This document shows, piece after piece, positions 31,907 to 42,779 of a stretch of 64,000 nt of DNA (positions are counted from its first letter, which is position 1; each line of letters starts with the position of its first letter). The notes under the pieces were generated by a model. That model did not search any database, was not told where the DNA came from, and saw only the letters and a list, made by a program, of their open reading frames with translations. Source of the DNA: Plantago ovata (taxonomy: Eukaryota; Streptophyta; Magnoliopsida; Lamiales; Plantaginaceae); the NCBI GenBank assembly GCA_028274465.1, contig CM051455.1, positions 38,067,290-38,131,289 of the forward strand, written 5' to 3'. The translations under genes and the position numbers were made by a program.

Positions 31907-34129
31907 TCAATCAGTTTCCTCCTCACCAAGCTTCCACTCACTCCCATAATACGAGTTGGGCAGTCCCAACCAAAACTTGAAAGCTTCAGCAGATCTTTTC
32001 CTTTCTACTCTCCTATCTTGTCTAGCCTTCGAGGCATGCTTACTCGTAAACATCTTTGAATGCATCTCGACATAAATCCTCTTATACTTGGTCTTATTCG
32101 GATGTATTCCATGTTCCTCCATACAAGCAACAATCTCCAACGATTTCCTAAAAAAAGCTGCTCGAACACAAATATCCGCCAAAGCATCTAAAAGCCCTAC
32201 ATCAGGCTTTAGGGGCGGAATACCAAGCGAAGAAGAACCAGATTCTTCCCCGTTTCCAACTCCACACCTCTCCTTTATTTCATTCCAGAGTATAAGTGCT
32301 TCACCTGGTCTCCTAGCGATTGCTATAGCACTCACCAAACTTCCATACGTGGCTACATCCGGATACACCCCATCATCTTTCATCCTCTGAATGACAGCTT
32401 TAGCTTCGTCCACAAGCCCGAGCTTGCAATACCCTTCAACCAACATGTTCCATGCGACCAAATCAACTTTTACTCTGGGGTCTTTTATCATCTCATCAAA
32501 CACCTTCTCAGCTAATTTTGGTTGACCGGATGCAGCAAAAGCCTTCATCAAGGTTGTGTAACTCACTTTAGTTGGAGCGATACCCCTCTTCCGCATCTCA
32601 TTAAAATACGATAACGCCCCTGCGCTATCATCAACCGTTATACATCCATCAATCATAGTATTATAAGAAACCACATCCGGCTCAACTCCCGCCTTGTCAA
32701 TCATCTCGCGCATGAGATCTTCCGCCTTATCAATCTGCAACTGCTTGCAATACCCCTTGATAAGAATATTATAAGTAACCAGATTAGCTGGAATCCCAAT
32801 CTCAGCCATCTCAGTTAGCACCTGCGTTGCCTTCTCCATCGATCCAGCCTTCACAAATGCCGAAATAACTGTGGTGTAAGTCACATGGTCAGGGCGGCTT
32901 TTACTATCTTGCTGATACCTCATTGCCTCAAGAGTTCTCACCGTGTCAGCTACACGGCCTGCATTCATATACCCTTTCATTAACGTCGTATAAATTCTCG
33001 AATCTGGCAACAACACTTGAGGCAACTCCGGTGGCTCACTGTCAACCGAACTCGGAAGTAACTTATTAAAAACTACACTACTCTTATCCTCCACCCGTTC
33101 CTCCACCTGTTCCTCATCGTATTCATCACTATCATCATCATCATCGTCCGAATAATACACAGGCACAGCCACAGCCTCAGCCTGCTTAAATGATTCTCTC
33201 AAAATCTTGCAAATGTCTGTCCTCCCATCTCTCATAGCCTGGACCAATTTCTCAGCAGTGTCAAGGTCACCGAAACCGACATAAGCAGCCACAAGTGAAT
33301 GCATAGTAGTGATACAAACTTTCAACCCTTTACCAATAATTCTCTCCAAAACAAAGACAAGCAAGTCCTTCCTCTCAACCCTGGCACACATCTTAATCAT
33401 CACATTATACGTCAAAACATCGGGCTCACAGCCCCATTCAGGCATTTCATCAAACAGTTGGTGGAACTTGTCCAAATCCCCCAAATTAGCACATGCATTC
33501 AGCACCGCATTATACGCGCCCGTGTCAGGCCTCGAGTCCCTAACCACATCCGAGTCGGCAAACGAACGGACCCTCTTGGTGACCCAACCGAAAAGCTTAA
33601 CGGCCTGCAATGGGCCGTCGTCAGAGAAACTAGAGAGCTTGCTGACCACAGCACTCCAGGCCTTGACATGGGGGAGATAGCCTGACTTGAGCATGGACTT
33701 GATGATGGAGGCGGCGTAGAGTGTGTGACCTGACTTGGCGGCGGCGACGGCGAGGAGGCCGAGGGAGTTGGCGTCGAGGCGGTGGAGCTGGTTGTCGCGG
33801 CGGAGGCGGTGGATGATTGACTGGGCTCTGGTTAGGGAGTTGGGGGTGTTGAGGTAGGAGAGCTGGGAGAGGAGGCGGCTGAGGCAAGTGGGGTTGGGGA
33901 GGTGAGTGGATTTGGAGTAGATGAGCCAGGCTTGTTCGGTTTTGCGTTGCTGGAGGAGTGTGAGGAGGAGATTGTCTTGGGAGATGGTGGTGGTGGTGGA
34001 GAGTTTGTTTGAGGAGGAAGAAGAAGAAGAAGAAGTTGAAGAGTAGACTTTGAAGGAAGAGGTGGAGGAAGGGAGCGGAGGAAGGCGGAGGAAGGTGAGG
34101 TTCATGGTGGGTGGTGGTCCATTTGACAA
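31907..34129 (-). CDS. HCF152: PPR protein like HCF152 (plastid psbH-petB RNA processing)
   Basis: Intronless, up to 740 aa. The start could be 34129 (MSNGPPPT) or, better, Met9 at 34105 (MNLTFLRLPPLP). The Ser/Thr-rich first 45 residues look like a plastid transit peptide. About ten P-type PPR motifs follow, for example VTYTTVISAFVKAGSMEKA, LVTYNILIKGYCKQLQIDKA and VVSYNTMIDGC. An acidic insert (YYSDDDDDDSDEYDEE) lies near residue 330. In Arabidopsis HCF152 binds the psbH-petB region of a plastid polycistronic RNA and is needed for cytochrome b6f. Assignment rests on overall resemblance plus the neighbouring MCM8. The frame is intact. High-GC, purine-skewed 5' coding sequence gives long proline-rich antisense frames that are not genes. 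Confidence 0.88.
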   Translation of the reverse strand: MSNGPPPTMNLTFLRLPPLPSSTSSFKVYSSTSSSSSSSSNKLSTTTTISQDNLLLTLLQQRKTEQAWLIYSKSTHLPNPTCLSRLLSQLSYLNTPNSLTRAQSIIHRLRRDNQLHRLDANSLGLLAVAAAKSGHTLYAASIIKSMLKSGYLPHVKAWSAVVSKLSSFSDDGPLQAVKLFGWVTKRVRSFADSDVVRDSRPDTGAYNAVLNACANLGDLDKFHQLFDEMPEWGCEPDVLTYNVMIKMCARVERKDLLVFVLERIIGKGLKVCITTMHSLVAAYVGFGDLDTAEKLVQAMRDGRTDICKILRESFKQAEAVAVPVYYSDDDDDDSDEYDEEQVEERVEDKSSVVFNKLLPSSVDSEPPELPQVLLPDSRIYTTLMKGYMNAGRVADTVRTLEAMRYQQDSKSRPDHVTYTTVISAFVKAGSMEKATQVLTEMAEIGIPANLVTYNILIKGYCKQLQIDKAEDLMREMIDKAGVEPDVVSYNTMIDGCITVDDSAGALSYFNEMRKRGIAPTKVSYTTLMKAFAASGQPKLAEKVFDEMIKDPRVKVDLVAWNMLVEGYCKLGLVDEAKAVIQRMKDDGVYPDVATYGSLVSAIAIARRPGEALILWNEIKERCGVGNGEESGSSSLGIPPLKPDVGLLDALADICVRAAFFRKSLEIVACMEEHGIHPNKTKYKRIYVEMHSKMFTSKHASKARQDRRVERKRSAEAFKFWLGLPNSYYGSEWKLGEEETD

Positions 34130-35445
34130 TATTATTGATACAGATAAGGTATTACTATTATGGGTTAATGATATTTTTTGGGGAAGTTGATTTTGAATTT
34201 TGTCATTTTGAGTGGAGAAAATAACTACTACGCGCCCTGATTCGGACCGTGTTTGCCCGTTAAAAATGTGGTGGAGGGGATTTTGAATGTAGAATTTAAG
34301 AAATTAGATAAAATATAATTCCTCCATCTTTAATTATAAATAGTTTTAGCATTTTAAGGATGTTCATTAGTACAAGAATTATTTTAATCATCTAATCATG
34401 ATATTGTATAAACTTGTATTTATCTCCAACTTGTAGCCAACGTTAATAAACAAGTTTTTACTGCTCAATATTTTTATTCCTCTATATGAAATACCCATAC
34501 ATGCTTAAGTAGGTGTACAATAAAAACTAACAGTAATGTTTACTTCAGTATTCAAACATGACCTTGATGATCATAGTAATTTTTCCTAATTCTTTTGTCG
34601 AATAGATAGATAATTAACAGAATATACAAAGATTAAGTGAATAATAATTTCAAAATAACATTCCGATTAATTAATAGGAAATCTAGCTAAGGCGTATGTA
34701 TAGCAAAATCAAAATATAGTAAAATCCAGTCATCCACAAACGTGTCAAGAGAAGATAGAATCGAATGGAATAGAAGTACACTCTATTTATTGTCTCGACC
34801 TGAGCGGAAGTGCGATGTGTCTGGAGTTCCATGAGGTTTAGAAGGTTCTCCCATATGATTCTACGAACTTCTATGCTAAAGCTCTTCACCCTATCTCTTA
34901 CCGGTGTCAGTGTCGGTCTAAAAGGGCCACATTAGCTCTCTTTTCACTCCGGTTTCCCACTCCTAGAGAATGACCCCCCTCATTCTTTTCTTTGAATGGA
35001 GAAAGGTCTGTAATACAGGCATGCAAGGTCCTGCTATAGCCGATCTTTCTAATCTGGGGTGTTTGATAGGAGGTGGTGGTCCCCTCATCATCAGATAGGA
35101 AGAGGGTAGCACGGCAGATCCTTGACTCATTTATCAATGATAAATTCTAGAATATTCTATCTCACACTTGGTTTTCGACCAGGCTGGACGCCACTTTTCA
35201 AAAGGAGAAGAGCCTGAACTTTCTTCTTCCTATCAGTCTTTCTCTTCTTGGTGGGACTCGAACCCTCAACCTCTGCGGCATAGGCTCCGACGAATGACCT
35301 TGCACCTAAAAGCCGGGTTGGTTAGAAGTGGTTAAATTCAATCATGAATAATTTCCGATCGAATAAATTCTTCTTTGTACATTGTACATTACACTAATAG
35401 AACAAGAAAAAACATACTACTAGCTAGTTGATCTATCTAGTTAAT
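34130..35445. other. Intergenic region with a possible organelle-derived segment
   Basis: AT-rich up to about 34740. Then 34740-35330 is GC-richer, with phrases such as GGGGGGTCATTCTCTAGGAG (minus) and a tRNA T-arm-like GGTTCGAGTCCCACCA (minus, about 35252-35269). The composition change and tRNA-like end suggest a mitochondrial insertion (NUMT), but I could not complete a cloverleaf or recognise a gene. Confidence 0.35.
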
Positions 35446-36042
35446 TTACTTGCGTACAATTTTCCGAAACTGGGTGAGAACCTGGTATAAGTTGTTAAAC
35501 GCAATAAATATATCTTCGGTCGCCTTAGCTCCAGTGATGACCATCTTCCCAGACATAAACAACAGAATCACAATGGATGGCTTCTTCATTTTGTATATCA
35601 ACCGACGGAAAATCTCCGGATCATACTTCACGAACCTGGCATGAGCAACTTGAAGACGTTCGAGCTGGAGAGGGAACATCACGTCTGCAGATCCCACTAT
35701 GTTCTGAATGTTGAAGTTCTTGAAGGATACATTGAACCCGAGTTTCTGAAGAATCCTTGCGTATTTTCTTGCGGCCACCTTTGAATCGTCTACGGTCTTA
35801 GCCCCGGTGCACACCATCTTTCCAGAAGAGAAGATCAGGGCGGTGGTTTTCGGTAACCGGATCCTCATGATGACAGTTGAGAATCGCCTGGGGTTGTACT
35901 CCGCGTTGCGAGCGAGCATGGCGATTTTGGGAAGGTGAAGCTTGCAGCCCAGGTTCACAGTTGACACAACGTTTACTATTGTCGGAGTTACTTCGGACAG
36001 ATCGGCCATTGTCGAGATTTCTTGAGGGACAGAGAAGTACAA
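35446..36042 (-). CDS. Intronless TATA-box-binding protein paralogue (TBP retrogene)
   Basis: A single exon of 198 codons from 36042, or 187 from Met12 at 36009 (MADLSEVT), which matches where canonical plant TBPs begin. Both halves of the saddle are whole: [13 protein letters not shown]..., [37 protein letters not shown], then [33 protein letters not shown]. The four DNA-intercalating Phe (RRF, LIF, EIF, LLF), both DNA-contacting Asn, and the basic helix used by TFIIA are kept. The second stirrup reads FRRL where plant TBPs have FPGL, and the short N terminus is new. Plant TBP genes have several introns, so an uninterrupted copy points to retroposition. No stop or frameshift is seen, which suggests selection or recent origin. 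Intact TATA box just upstream. Confidence 0.9.
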   Translation of the reverse strand: MYFSVPQEISTMADLSEVTPTIVNVVSTVNLGCKLHLPKIAMLARNAEYNPRRFSTVIMRIRLPKTTALIFSSGKMVCTGAKTVDDSKVAARKYARILQKLGFNVSFKNFNIQNIVGSADVMFPLQLERLQVAHARFVKYDPEIFRRLIYKMKKPSIVILLFMSGKMVITGAKATEDIFIAFNNLYQVLTQFRKIVRK

Positions 36043-36104
36043 GTACGAGCTAGTAGAGCAATAGAATAGCGTAGAAAAGACTTGATGAGCTCCTTATTAG
36101 TCCC

Positions 36105-36112
36105 TATTTATA
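36105..36112 (-). promoter_or_regulatory. TATA box of the TBP paralogue
   Basis: Plus TATTTATA is minus TATAAATA in the context CCCTATAAATAGGG. It lies about 63 bp before the ATG at 36042 and 93 bp before that at 36009, a normal plant core-promoter spacing. The LINE target-site duplication begins 4 bp further upstream. Confidence 0.7.
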
Positions 36113-36132
36113 GGGCCAGATTGCTTTTCCTT

Positions 36133-37267
36133 TTTTTTTTTTGAAATACCCAATCACATAAATAAAAATATAGCATAGTCTTTAGGTTACATAACGTACG
36201 GAAGGAAAGCAGTCTGAAATTAAAAGTACATTCATCCAACTAGGAGATAAATCCCAAACAAAATAAAAAGAGTCAAAAGATGTTTGCTCTCTTCCAAAAG
36301 TTCGTTTTCGGGCCTCGTTGGCAAGATGATCAGCGATTTTTTTAACTTCTATATACACGAATTGCACTTGTACGCATTGTACGCACTCCAGTTGTTGTAT
36401 CAATCTAGTGGCTTCCTCCAGTATCACCTGCTGGTTCACGTGAGCAACCTCCTCCCTGTTTAAACAAGACAGTAAATACTTGGAGTCAGTTTGGTGATAA
36501 GCTTCTTTATATTTAAACTGCTACATAACTTGATTCCAATGTTAAAGGCGTAGCCTTTCGCCGTGTTGGAATCTATGTTTCCAAGATAAGATGTTGCTGC
36601 CCTAGCTCACAAATCCTCCCTCGTGGTTTCTTTGAATGCAACCAGCTCCGGCAGTGAGGGAATTGGGGCAGAAGCTCCCATCAATGTTTAGGCACAAGAA
36701 GCCATGCGGTGGGGGCATTCCATTTTACATAGATTGGTTTTCTTATTTTTACTCTCCTAGGAAAGGAAGCAATGTTATCTTCAATACTACTCAGCAAATC
36801 AGTGTTAAAATTGAAAGTATTTAACACTGTATTATTGAAGATTTTTTCATTTCTGTACTTCCAAATCATCCACCAAAAAAGGATTTGCTTTGTTTTTTCA
36901 ATCTGAGGTAAAACCTCTCCGAAAATAATCTCAGAAAAGGACATGGTAGTGGTGGTTTTATGGTTTAAAAAGACATTTCTTACTTGATCAAAATAAGTAC
37001 ATTTCCAAACCAAATGTTGAAAATCCTCCACACCATTAGAGCAAAGAGAACAGACTGGAGAGGCAATTATGGAGTGATGGTGTAATCTATCTGCCGTAGG
37101 CAATCTATTATGTATAAGTAACCAAATGAAAAATTTGAACTTTTCTTGCATCTTAAGTTTCCAAATTATTTCCCAAGGCCATTCCGGTTGCTGTTGGTCT
37201 TGGTTTGTGAATATGAAGTTATAAGCTGATATTACTGTGAACAAACCTGTGGGGTTTTCTCCCCAAA
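36133..37267 (-). mobile_element. 5'-truncated LINE (zinc knuckle + RNase H), 17-bp TSD
   Basis: The direct repeat CCAGATTGCTTTTCCTT at 36116-36132 and 37268-37284 brackets 1.13 kb. The left end is a T-run (poly(A) on the minus strand). The minus frame 37244-36681 encodes the end of ORF2: WKLKMQEKFKFFIWLLIHNR, then a knuckle CSLCSNGVEDFQHLVWKC and WWMIWKYRNEKIF. A degenerate RNase H follows, of which VQFVYIEVKKIADHLANEAR is readable at 36439-36182. It sits in the promoter of the TBP paralogue, same strand. Confidence 0.88.
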
Positions 37268-37539
37268 CCAGATTGCTTTTCCTTCAAGCGCAAGGTATTC
37301 AATTCTAATCCTACTTGAAAAATACTTATTTAGGTATTTCTAATGGTAAGATTGTAAAAAAACGAAAGGAATATTAAAAAAAAAAGGAAATAAGTCTATT
37401 TATTCATTCTCTAAACATTTCTACTATTATTATGTTGAGTAAGTATATAGAGAGGCTAGACTTTACTATATAGTAGGAAAGACTGATTTTTTTACCTAAA
37501 AAACCAAAATTCGCGGTCAGCCCAACAAATAGTCGGCCA

Positions 37540-37755
37540 GCTATTTTTAGTATAAATATACAAAACCCTAAATTTAACCCATTCAACCATAATCTTTCTC
37601 TCTATACCATCATCTCTTTCTCTATCTAAAAATCTCCTCCTCCACTCCCCCATCTTCCACCACCACCACCACGCCGCCACCACCTCCACCACCACGCCGC
37701 CGCCACCTCCACCACCACTACATCGCCGCCACCACCACCACCACTACGCTGCCAT
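37540..37755 (+). promoter_or_regulatory. Promoter/leader-like stretch ending in CCA/CCG triplet repeats
   Basis: TATAAATATACAAAACCCTA at about 37550 is followed by a CT-rich leader-like stretch and then (CCA)n/(GCC)n triplets at 37655-37750. The triplets end where the TIR element starts at 37766. It resembles the 5' end of a gene whose body is missing. No acceptable coding frame follows. Confidence 0.35.
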
Positions 37756-37765
37756 TTTACTAATT

Positions 37766-38864
37766 GGGGCATGTTATTTCTCGTCCCCATTTTACTAAAT
37801 ACCGTCCATATATTTGGTAAATTGCAATAATATCATAACTATATAAAAATTAACTTTTAACCCAAAACTTAATATGGTAAATATATAAATTCAAACTCAA
37901 ATATTACATGGACTTAATTTATAGGTATGTGAACTTTATATATGAAAAAAAAATTATTTATAAAGTTAAAAAAAAAAAAATCATCAAAAAAGTGGTGTTA
38001 CGCCAAACATGGTGTCTGGCGTAACGCCAGACCTGAAACCTGACGTTATGCCAAATTTTTTTTCTTTGTTTTTATTTTTAATGTTTTTTGGATTAATGGA
38101 CCAATATTAATTGCGCATTTCTGAAGTTAATTTTTTATTAAATTAAAAGTATTCTTATGCATAAGGAAATAATACTTTCAACCTAGTTTATTACAATTAT
38201 TTTAATTTTTTTTAAAGTTTTTAATTATTTTTAGTTCCTTAAAATTATGTAAAGTTGGAATGGATACACCAAAAAAATTGAATTCATAATGATTTTTTAC
38301 AAATTATGATGCTACAATGACAAAAATATTGCTGAATGATCATCAATGAATGAGTAATGAAACTAATTTGTGAATGTATAGTTAGAATTGACATTAAATT
38401 AGGTAAAAAGAAAAGATATTTTAATAATATAAACCAACCACACGATAATAAGAAACTTAAATAAAAATAAAAAAATTGGCATTACGCCAAAATGAGCGTG
38501 ACTCCAGATTACAATTCTGGCGTTAGGACAGAATTATTTTTTTTTTTTTAGGTAGTTATTGTTATAGGGTTGGTTTATATTATCAAATATTGAAATATCG
38601 TTGTGATTATGATGATTTTCTTTATTAAGTTGTGAAAAATCACACATATTAAAATTGTATTGAAATTTATTTGTTTTTTACAAGTTATGTAAATTTAAAA
38701 TATTTGTTTATATATTTTTCATTTAAAATATTATGTTGGATAAAAAAACTATTTGAGTCAGTTTGATATTTTTCAAACTTAAGGATATTTTTGCAATATG
38801 ATAAAAAAATGAAAAAAATTGAACTGCGAATAGTAAAATATAGACGGAAAATAACATTCCTGAT
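37766..38864. mobile_element. Non-autonomous TIR DNA transposon with internal TTACGCCA palindromes
   Basis: The left terminus GGGGCATGTTATTTCTCGTC and the reverse complement of the right terminus ATCAGGAATGTTATTTTCCG, each followed by a TATTTTACTA-like stretch, form imperfect inverted repeats of about 40 bp. CTAATT flanks both sides (37760-37765, 38865-38870). Inside, TTACGCCA/TGGCGTAA hairpin units occur at 37998-38060 and again at about 38477-38533. About 1.1 kb, very AT-rich, no transposase. Superfamily not assigned. Confidence 0.6.
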
Positions 38865-38870
38865 CTAATT

Positions 38871-39810
38871 TTCCTCAAAACTTATCACAGCCGCATACTG
38901 ATGAGGAGACAGTTGACGATTACAACAAAGGGCAAAGTAAAGAAAAGGAATACAGATTGCACAACGATAAGTAGAAACATCATATATTGCCATGCGGAGG
39001 AGCATTCATGTAAATGAGCCAAGATGTCCCTGTACTAGACTGGCAACAACTTGATCAAGAAAGTGGAAGAAAGGTATGAGGTCATACATACAAATGGTAT
39101 GATAACGGTTCTCAGTAAGCAGATCTAAAGATGAAAAAAATAAGCATTTTCTGCTTGATAAGAAAAGATGACAAGTAATTTGCTCACATTGCAACTCAGA
39201 CTATACCAGTTCCGTAACGCCAAACACTTCAGTCTAGCAACTGCCGCCATCAACTCACTTCTTTGTTTAAGTTGAACCAACCAAAGCCCAAGTAAAAACA
39301 CGGTATCATAGTATGAACTATGAAGGATATAAAATGAGAATTTTTTACAACATTTTTGTACTCCAGTATTTTTTAAGAAAAATAATTTAAAAATAAAAAT
39401 GGAAAAACAACCTTATACAAACACATATTGGGTTCTCCCACTCCAACAGTCCACTCAAATTGTACTATAGTTTAAGAAAAATTGCAGCATATAGTGAAAA
39501 AATCTCAAGTAATAATAACAATACATATAATAGAGGTACTACTATTAATTCTCAATTATACAAACAAGAAATAACATGAAAATGTAACTTCAGTTGAACC
39601 AGAAAGATTTATCAATCTTAACCCTATTATAGAAAGACTCCTAAATTTAGAAATACTCCGCAATTTACATATCAGACTCATACAGGGCAACATTGAAAAG
39701 AGTACCTAAAAAATCATGTGAACAACTTATACAGCAAGAGGATATATATTCACTTCATATTGACTCTCTTAGAACGAAGCTCTGACATAGGCCCCAGAGA
39801 TCAGCTAATT
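38871..39810. other. NF-YB downstream region
   Basis: Probably the NF-YB 3'UTR (minus strand, leftwards from 39810) followed by intergenic AT-rich sequence. No other gene or repeat with definable ends seen. Confidence 0.45.
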
Positions 39811-42478
39811 CTAGTCCATTCCTGGCATCTGTAACATCATGTGTGGAGGAGGGGCTTGCTGCTACAAGTACAAAACAGGTAAGATTAGTGTCAACTTTCT
39901 CACCAATACTATTATCTGAAGAAAATGTTCAGCAGTTTTTACTGAGCGAATGCTGAATGACGGAGTGTTAATTCAAACTAGGTTCAATTAGAATTAAATG
40001 TCAATTCTGCAAGGACTCTTTTTCAGAGTATTTCATGCCGAAATGCAGGATCCTTTCTGAAATGCAATCCGTCATGAAACCAACCTAATGTAATTTGTTT
40101 GGAAATGGCTTTCCTTTAGTCACAAGACAGGTACTGGATTTGAGGACATGTGACTAAGCCAAGGATTTCAGAGTTATCGAATTCATCTACTCAAATACTT
40201 CATCTGTTAGTAAAAAAGTGAGTGCTTTGACGAGTGTTTTTCTTCATGAAAACAAAATGCATGGATATTTTGGCTATTGTCCCTATGAAGGACCCTCAAA
40301 ATTATCCTACATGTAACAGAGGGCATACACAGAACCGTATACAAATGAATTAGTAAATACTGTGGAGGACTTTGAAAATATGTTTACACAGCTTGTGAAG
40401 CAATGCTACAGAATTCCAAACTTTTACGACTAAACAGAACAGTCACTATTCTACGGGTCACAGGAATGGCAACTACAATTCTGGCTGATGATTCAATCTA
40501 TGAATTGCAAGATTTCTCAGTTGACATATGGGCAATTGGTCATCCACTAGGTCGAGGAATAAAAAATAAAATCAAATTTAGTGAATGGGTGCGCAAACAA
40601 CCAATGGTGGTGCTTGGCCAGTTATGATTTCACGGAATATGAACACTTGTCCCCTTCCTATTGTTTATTTAATTACAAATAATACCAAACAGAAAGCTTT
40701 CGTCATGGGATTTCCGTTCACTGCCCCCCACTATTGGCTTACATAATATACTCCACCCGTCCTATTTAAGGTTATCACTAATTTGCTTGCCAACTTCGAC
40801 TGTAAATTATTCTTAAACTACAATGATAATTTTTTGTGAAAGAATTATTTTAAGAAAGATCACAAAATGTATTTTCATAATACAGTTTTTATTATTTTCT
40901 TTTACCCACATAATATAAGATTAATTCGCGGTCAAAGTTATGATATAAATCCAAAGACATGCTGCCACATAGTACGCAGATCATGAGAATACATAATGCG
41001 GGGTATCAGAGATAATAGTTGTGTCTATAGCCATGAAAATTCTGCGTAAACATAACAACTAACAAGGACAGGAGCTAACATAATTTCAGAAGTCAAGGGT
41101 GGTGTCAACTGTCAAGTCTTATATACACGTAATACGAGTGACAATTGATTCGGCCTAAACCATTAGTGTTTTACTCCAAACTCCAAATCAGAGCACACAT
41201 AAACAGATTTACATGCAAGTGCACTAGTACAGAACATAATAATTAATCTCAAATGGCGGAAAACAACATATGACACCTAGTAAATACTGGTTAAGATACC
41301 TGAGGGTTTCCATAACTCATGCCTTGTGTGAAAGACCCCTGGTGCATGAGCTGTTAATAGCAGAAAATACTAATTAACAACAGTTAAAAATTCCACTGAC
41401 ATCATTGCCAAGAATAAATTCACAAGGAGAACAAATGAAATGAGAGATTAAGTTACAAACATGTGAACTAGGATTGGGTTTCTGTAATCCATCATCCTTC
41501 CTTGCAGATCCTTCTGCGCCCTTGGATGAACCCTTGGTGTCACCCTGTTGAGAGAAATCAATAAAGATCCATTTCCCCAGAGTAATAACATACAATTCAC
41601 AGGAAAACAATATAACATTTCACTAACCTCCATCTGCCAAAGCAAAAGGAGACCACCATCAAAACAAAACCATAGAATAACATTAGTTGCACAATAATAC
41701 CAAATAATAAAAAACTACAGAAAAAGAAAAAGAACTGATGACAAAAAACAAGAAGAAACTTAGGAAATGAGATGACAAATTGATTACCTCTCTGTACCTA
41801 GCCAGGTACACCTTCAGTGGTTCAATGTAATCTTCAAAGCCTAAAGTTGCCATAGCCCATAGCAAATCATCGCCGTTAATGGTCTTTCTCTTCTCCCTCT
41901 GGCACTTATCACTTGCCCTTAACAATTCAACCACACGAAATGATTTGTTAAGCTTGTATGCAACAAGCTAACGATTCATAGAGTGACCTTCACCACTATA
42001 TATCAATCAATTCATTCAATCTCAGCACCTCCATCTCACACATAAACAGACAAGAAGCATAAATCACACACACACAGATAGGTAATCATTTAAAAAAATA
42101 AAATAAAATAAAATAAAATACATCCACCAATTTAACAAATGGAAAATGTAGCACATAATATTGCAGAAATGAGTACAAATTCATAATACCAAATTAGTAA
42201 CAAATCACAAGACACAAAATGAACTAATCTTCATGAAATCAAAGGTAAACAACATACTCGCTGGTAATGAAGCTAATAAACTCAGAGACACATTCCTGCA
42301 CAGTCTCCTTAGCATCCTTGGCAATTTTGCCATTAGCCGGCAAGGCCTTCTTCATGATCCGACTGATATTCGCAATCGGGAGGAACCTGTCCTGCTCACG
42401 GACGTTGGAGCGAGGGCTCTGATCGCCGCCACTGTCGTGGCTACCGGGTGGGCTCGATGGTCCTTGACCGTCCGCCAT
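39811..42478 (-). CDS. Nuclear transcription factor Y subunit B (NF-YB1/8/10-like)
   Basis: Five coding exons, minus strand: 42478-42258, 41917-41788, 41544-41461, 41350-41300 and 39861-39811, giving 178 aa. The histone-fold core runs from [20 protein letters not shown] through [20 protein letters not shown] and [18 protein letters not shown] to YLARYRE. These are the H2B-like residues that pair with NF-YC and then NF-YA to bind CCAAT boxes. The short Gly/Ser tail and Met-rich end ([18 protein letters not shown]) fit the non-LEC1 group that includes Arabidopsis NF-YB8 (At2g37060, from memory). A 5'UTR intron is visible at 42602-42509. The last intron (39862-41299) holds one-ended Stowaway-like sequence at about 40750. 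Confidence 0.93.
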
Positions 42479-42602
42479 TGTTGATGATGATGATGATTCG
42501 ACGAAACCCTAGCATCAGAACAAAATAGGTATTGTATTATTATAATTTGTGTGGAAACTACAGAATGAATAAAGACAGAAAACATGAAGTGAGCTTGCTT
42601 AC

Positions 42603-42700
42603 CTTGGGAAAGAAAGAGACAGAGAGTGGATGGTGGTGGAGTGTTATAGAGAGAGAAAGTTGAGAGAGAGAGAGAGAATTCGATCGATCCAAGGGTTTAA
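42603..42700 (-). promoter_or_regulatory. CT-rich leader of NF-YB gene
   Basis: The minus strand shows (CT)n tracts (plus GAGAGAGAGAGAGAG at about 42660-42677) immediately before the 5'UTR splice donor CCCAAG|GTAAGC at 42603/42602. This is typical of plant 5' leaders. Confidence 0.5.
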
Positions 42701-42779
42701 AATGGAGGAAGACAGACGACGATTCAGATTGATTCACGGATTTAGGAATTGTTTGTTTCCACTAATTGGGGTTTAGTGT

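Noticed and set aside
33299-33887. Long open frames on the opposite strand or other frame of the HCF152-like gene, including a proline-rich one
   Set aside because: They are shadows of a GC-rich, purine-skewed coding region with intact PPR motifs on the minus strand.
35250-35325. tRNA gene (GGTTCGAGTCCCACCA on minus)
   Set aside because: T-arm pairing is poor and no D arm, anticodon arm or acceptor pairing could be built.
40403-40627. 74-codon plus frame in the NF-YB intron
   Set aside because: No homology recognised and located inside an intron; probably chance.
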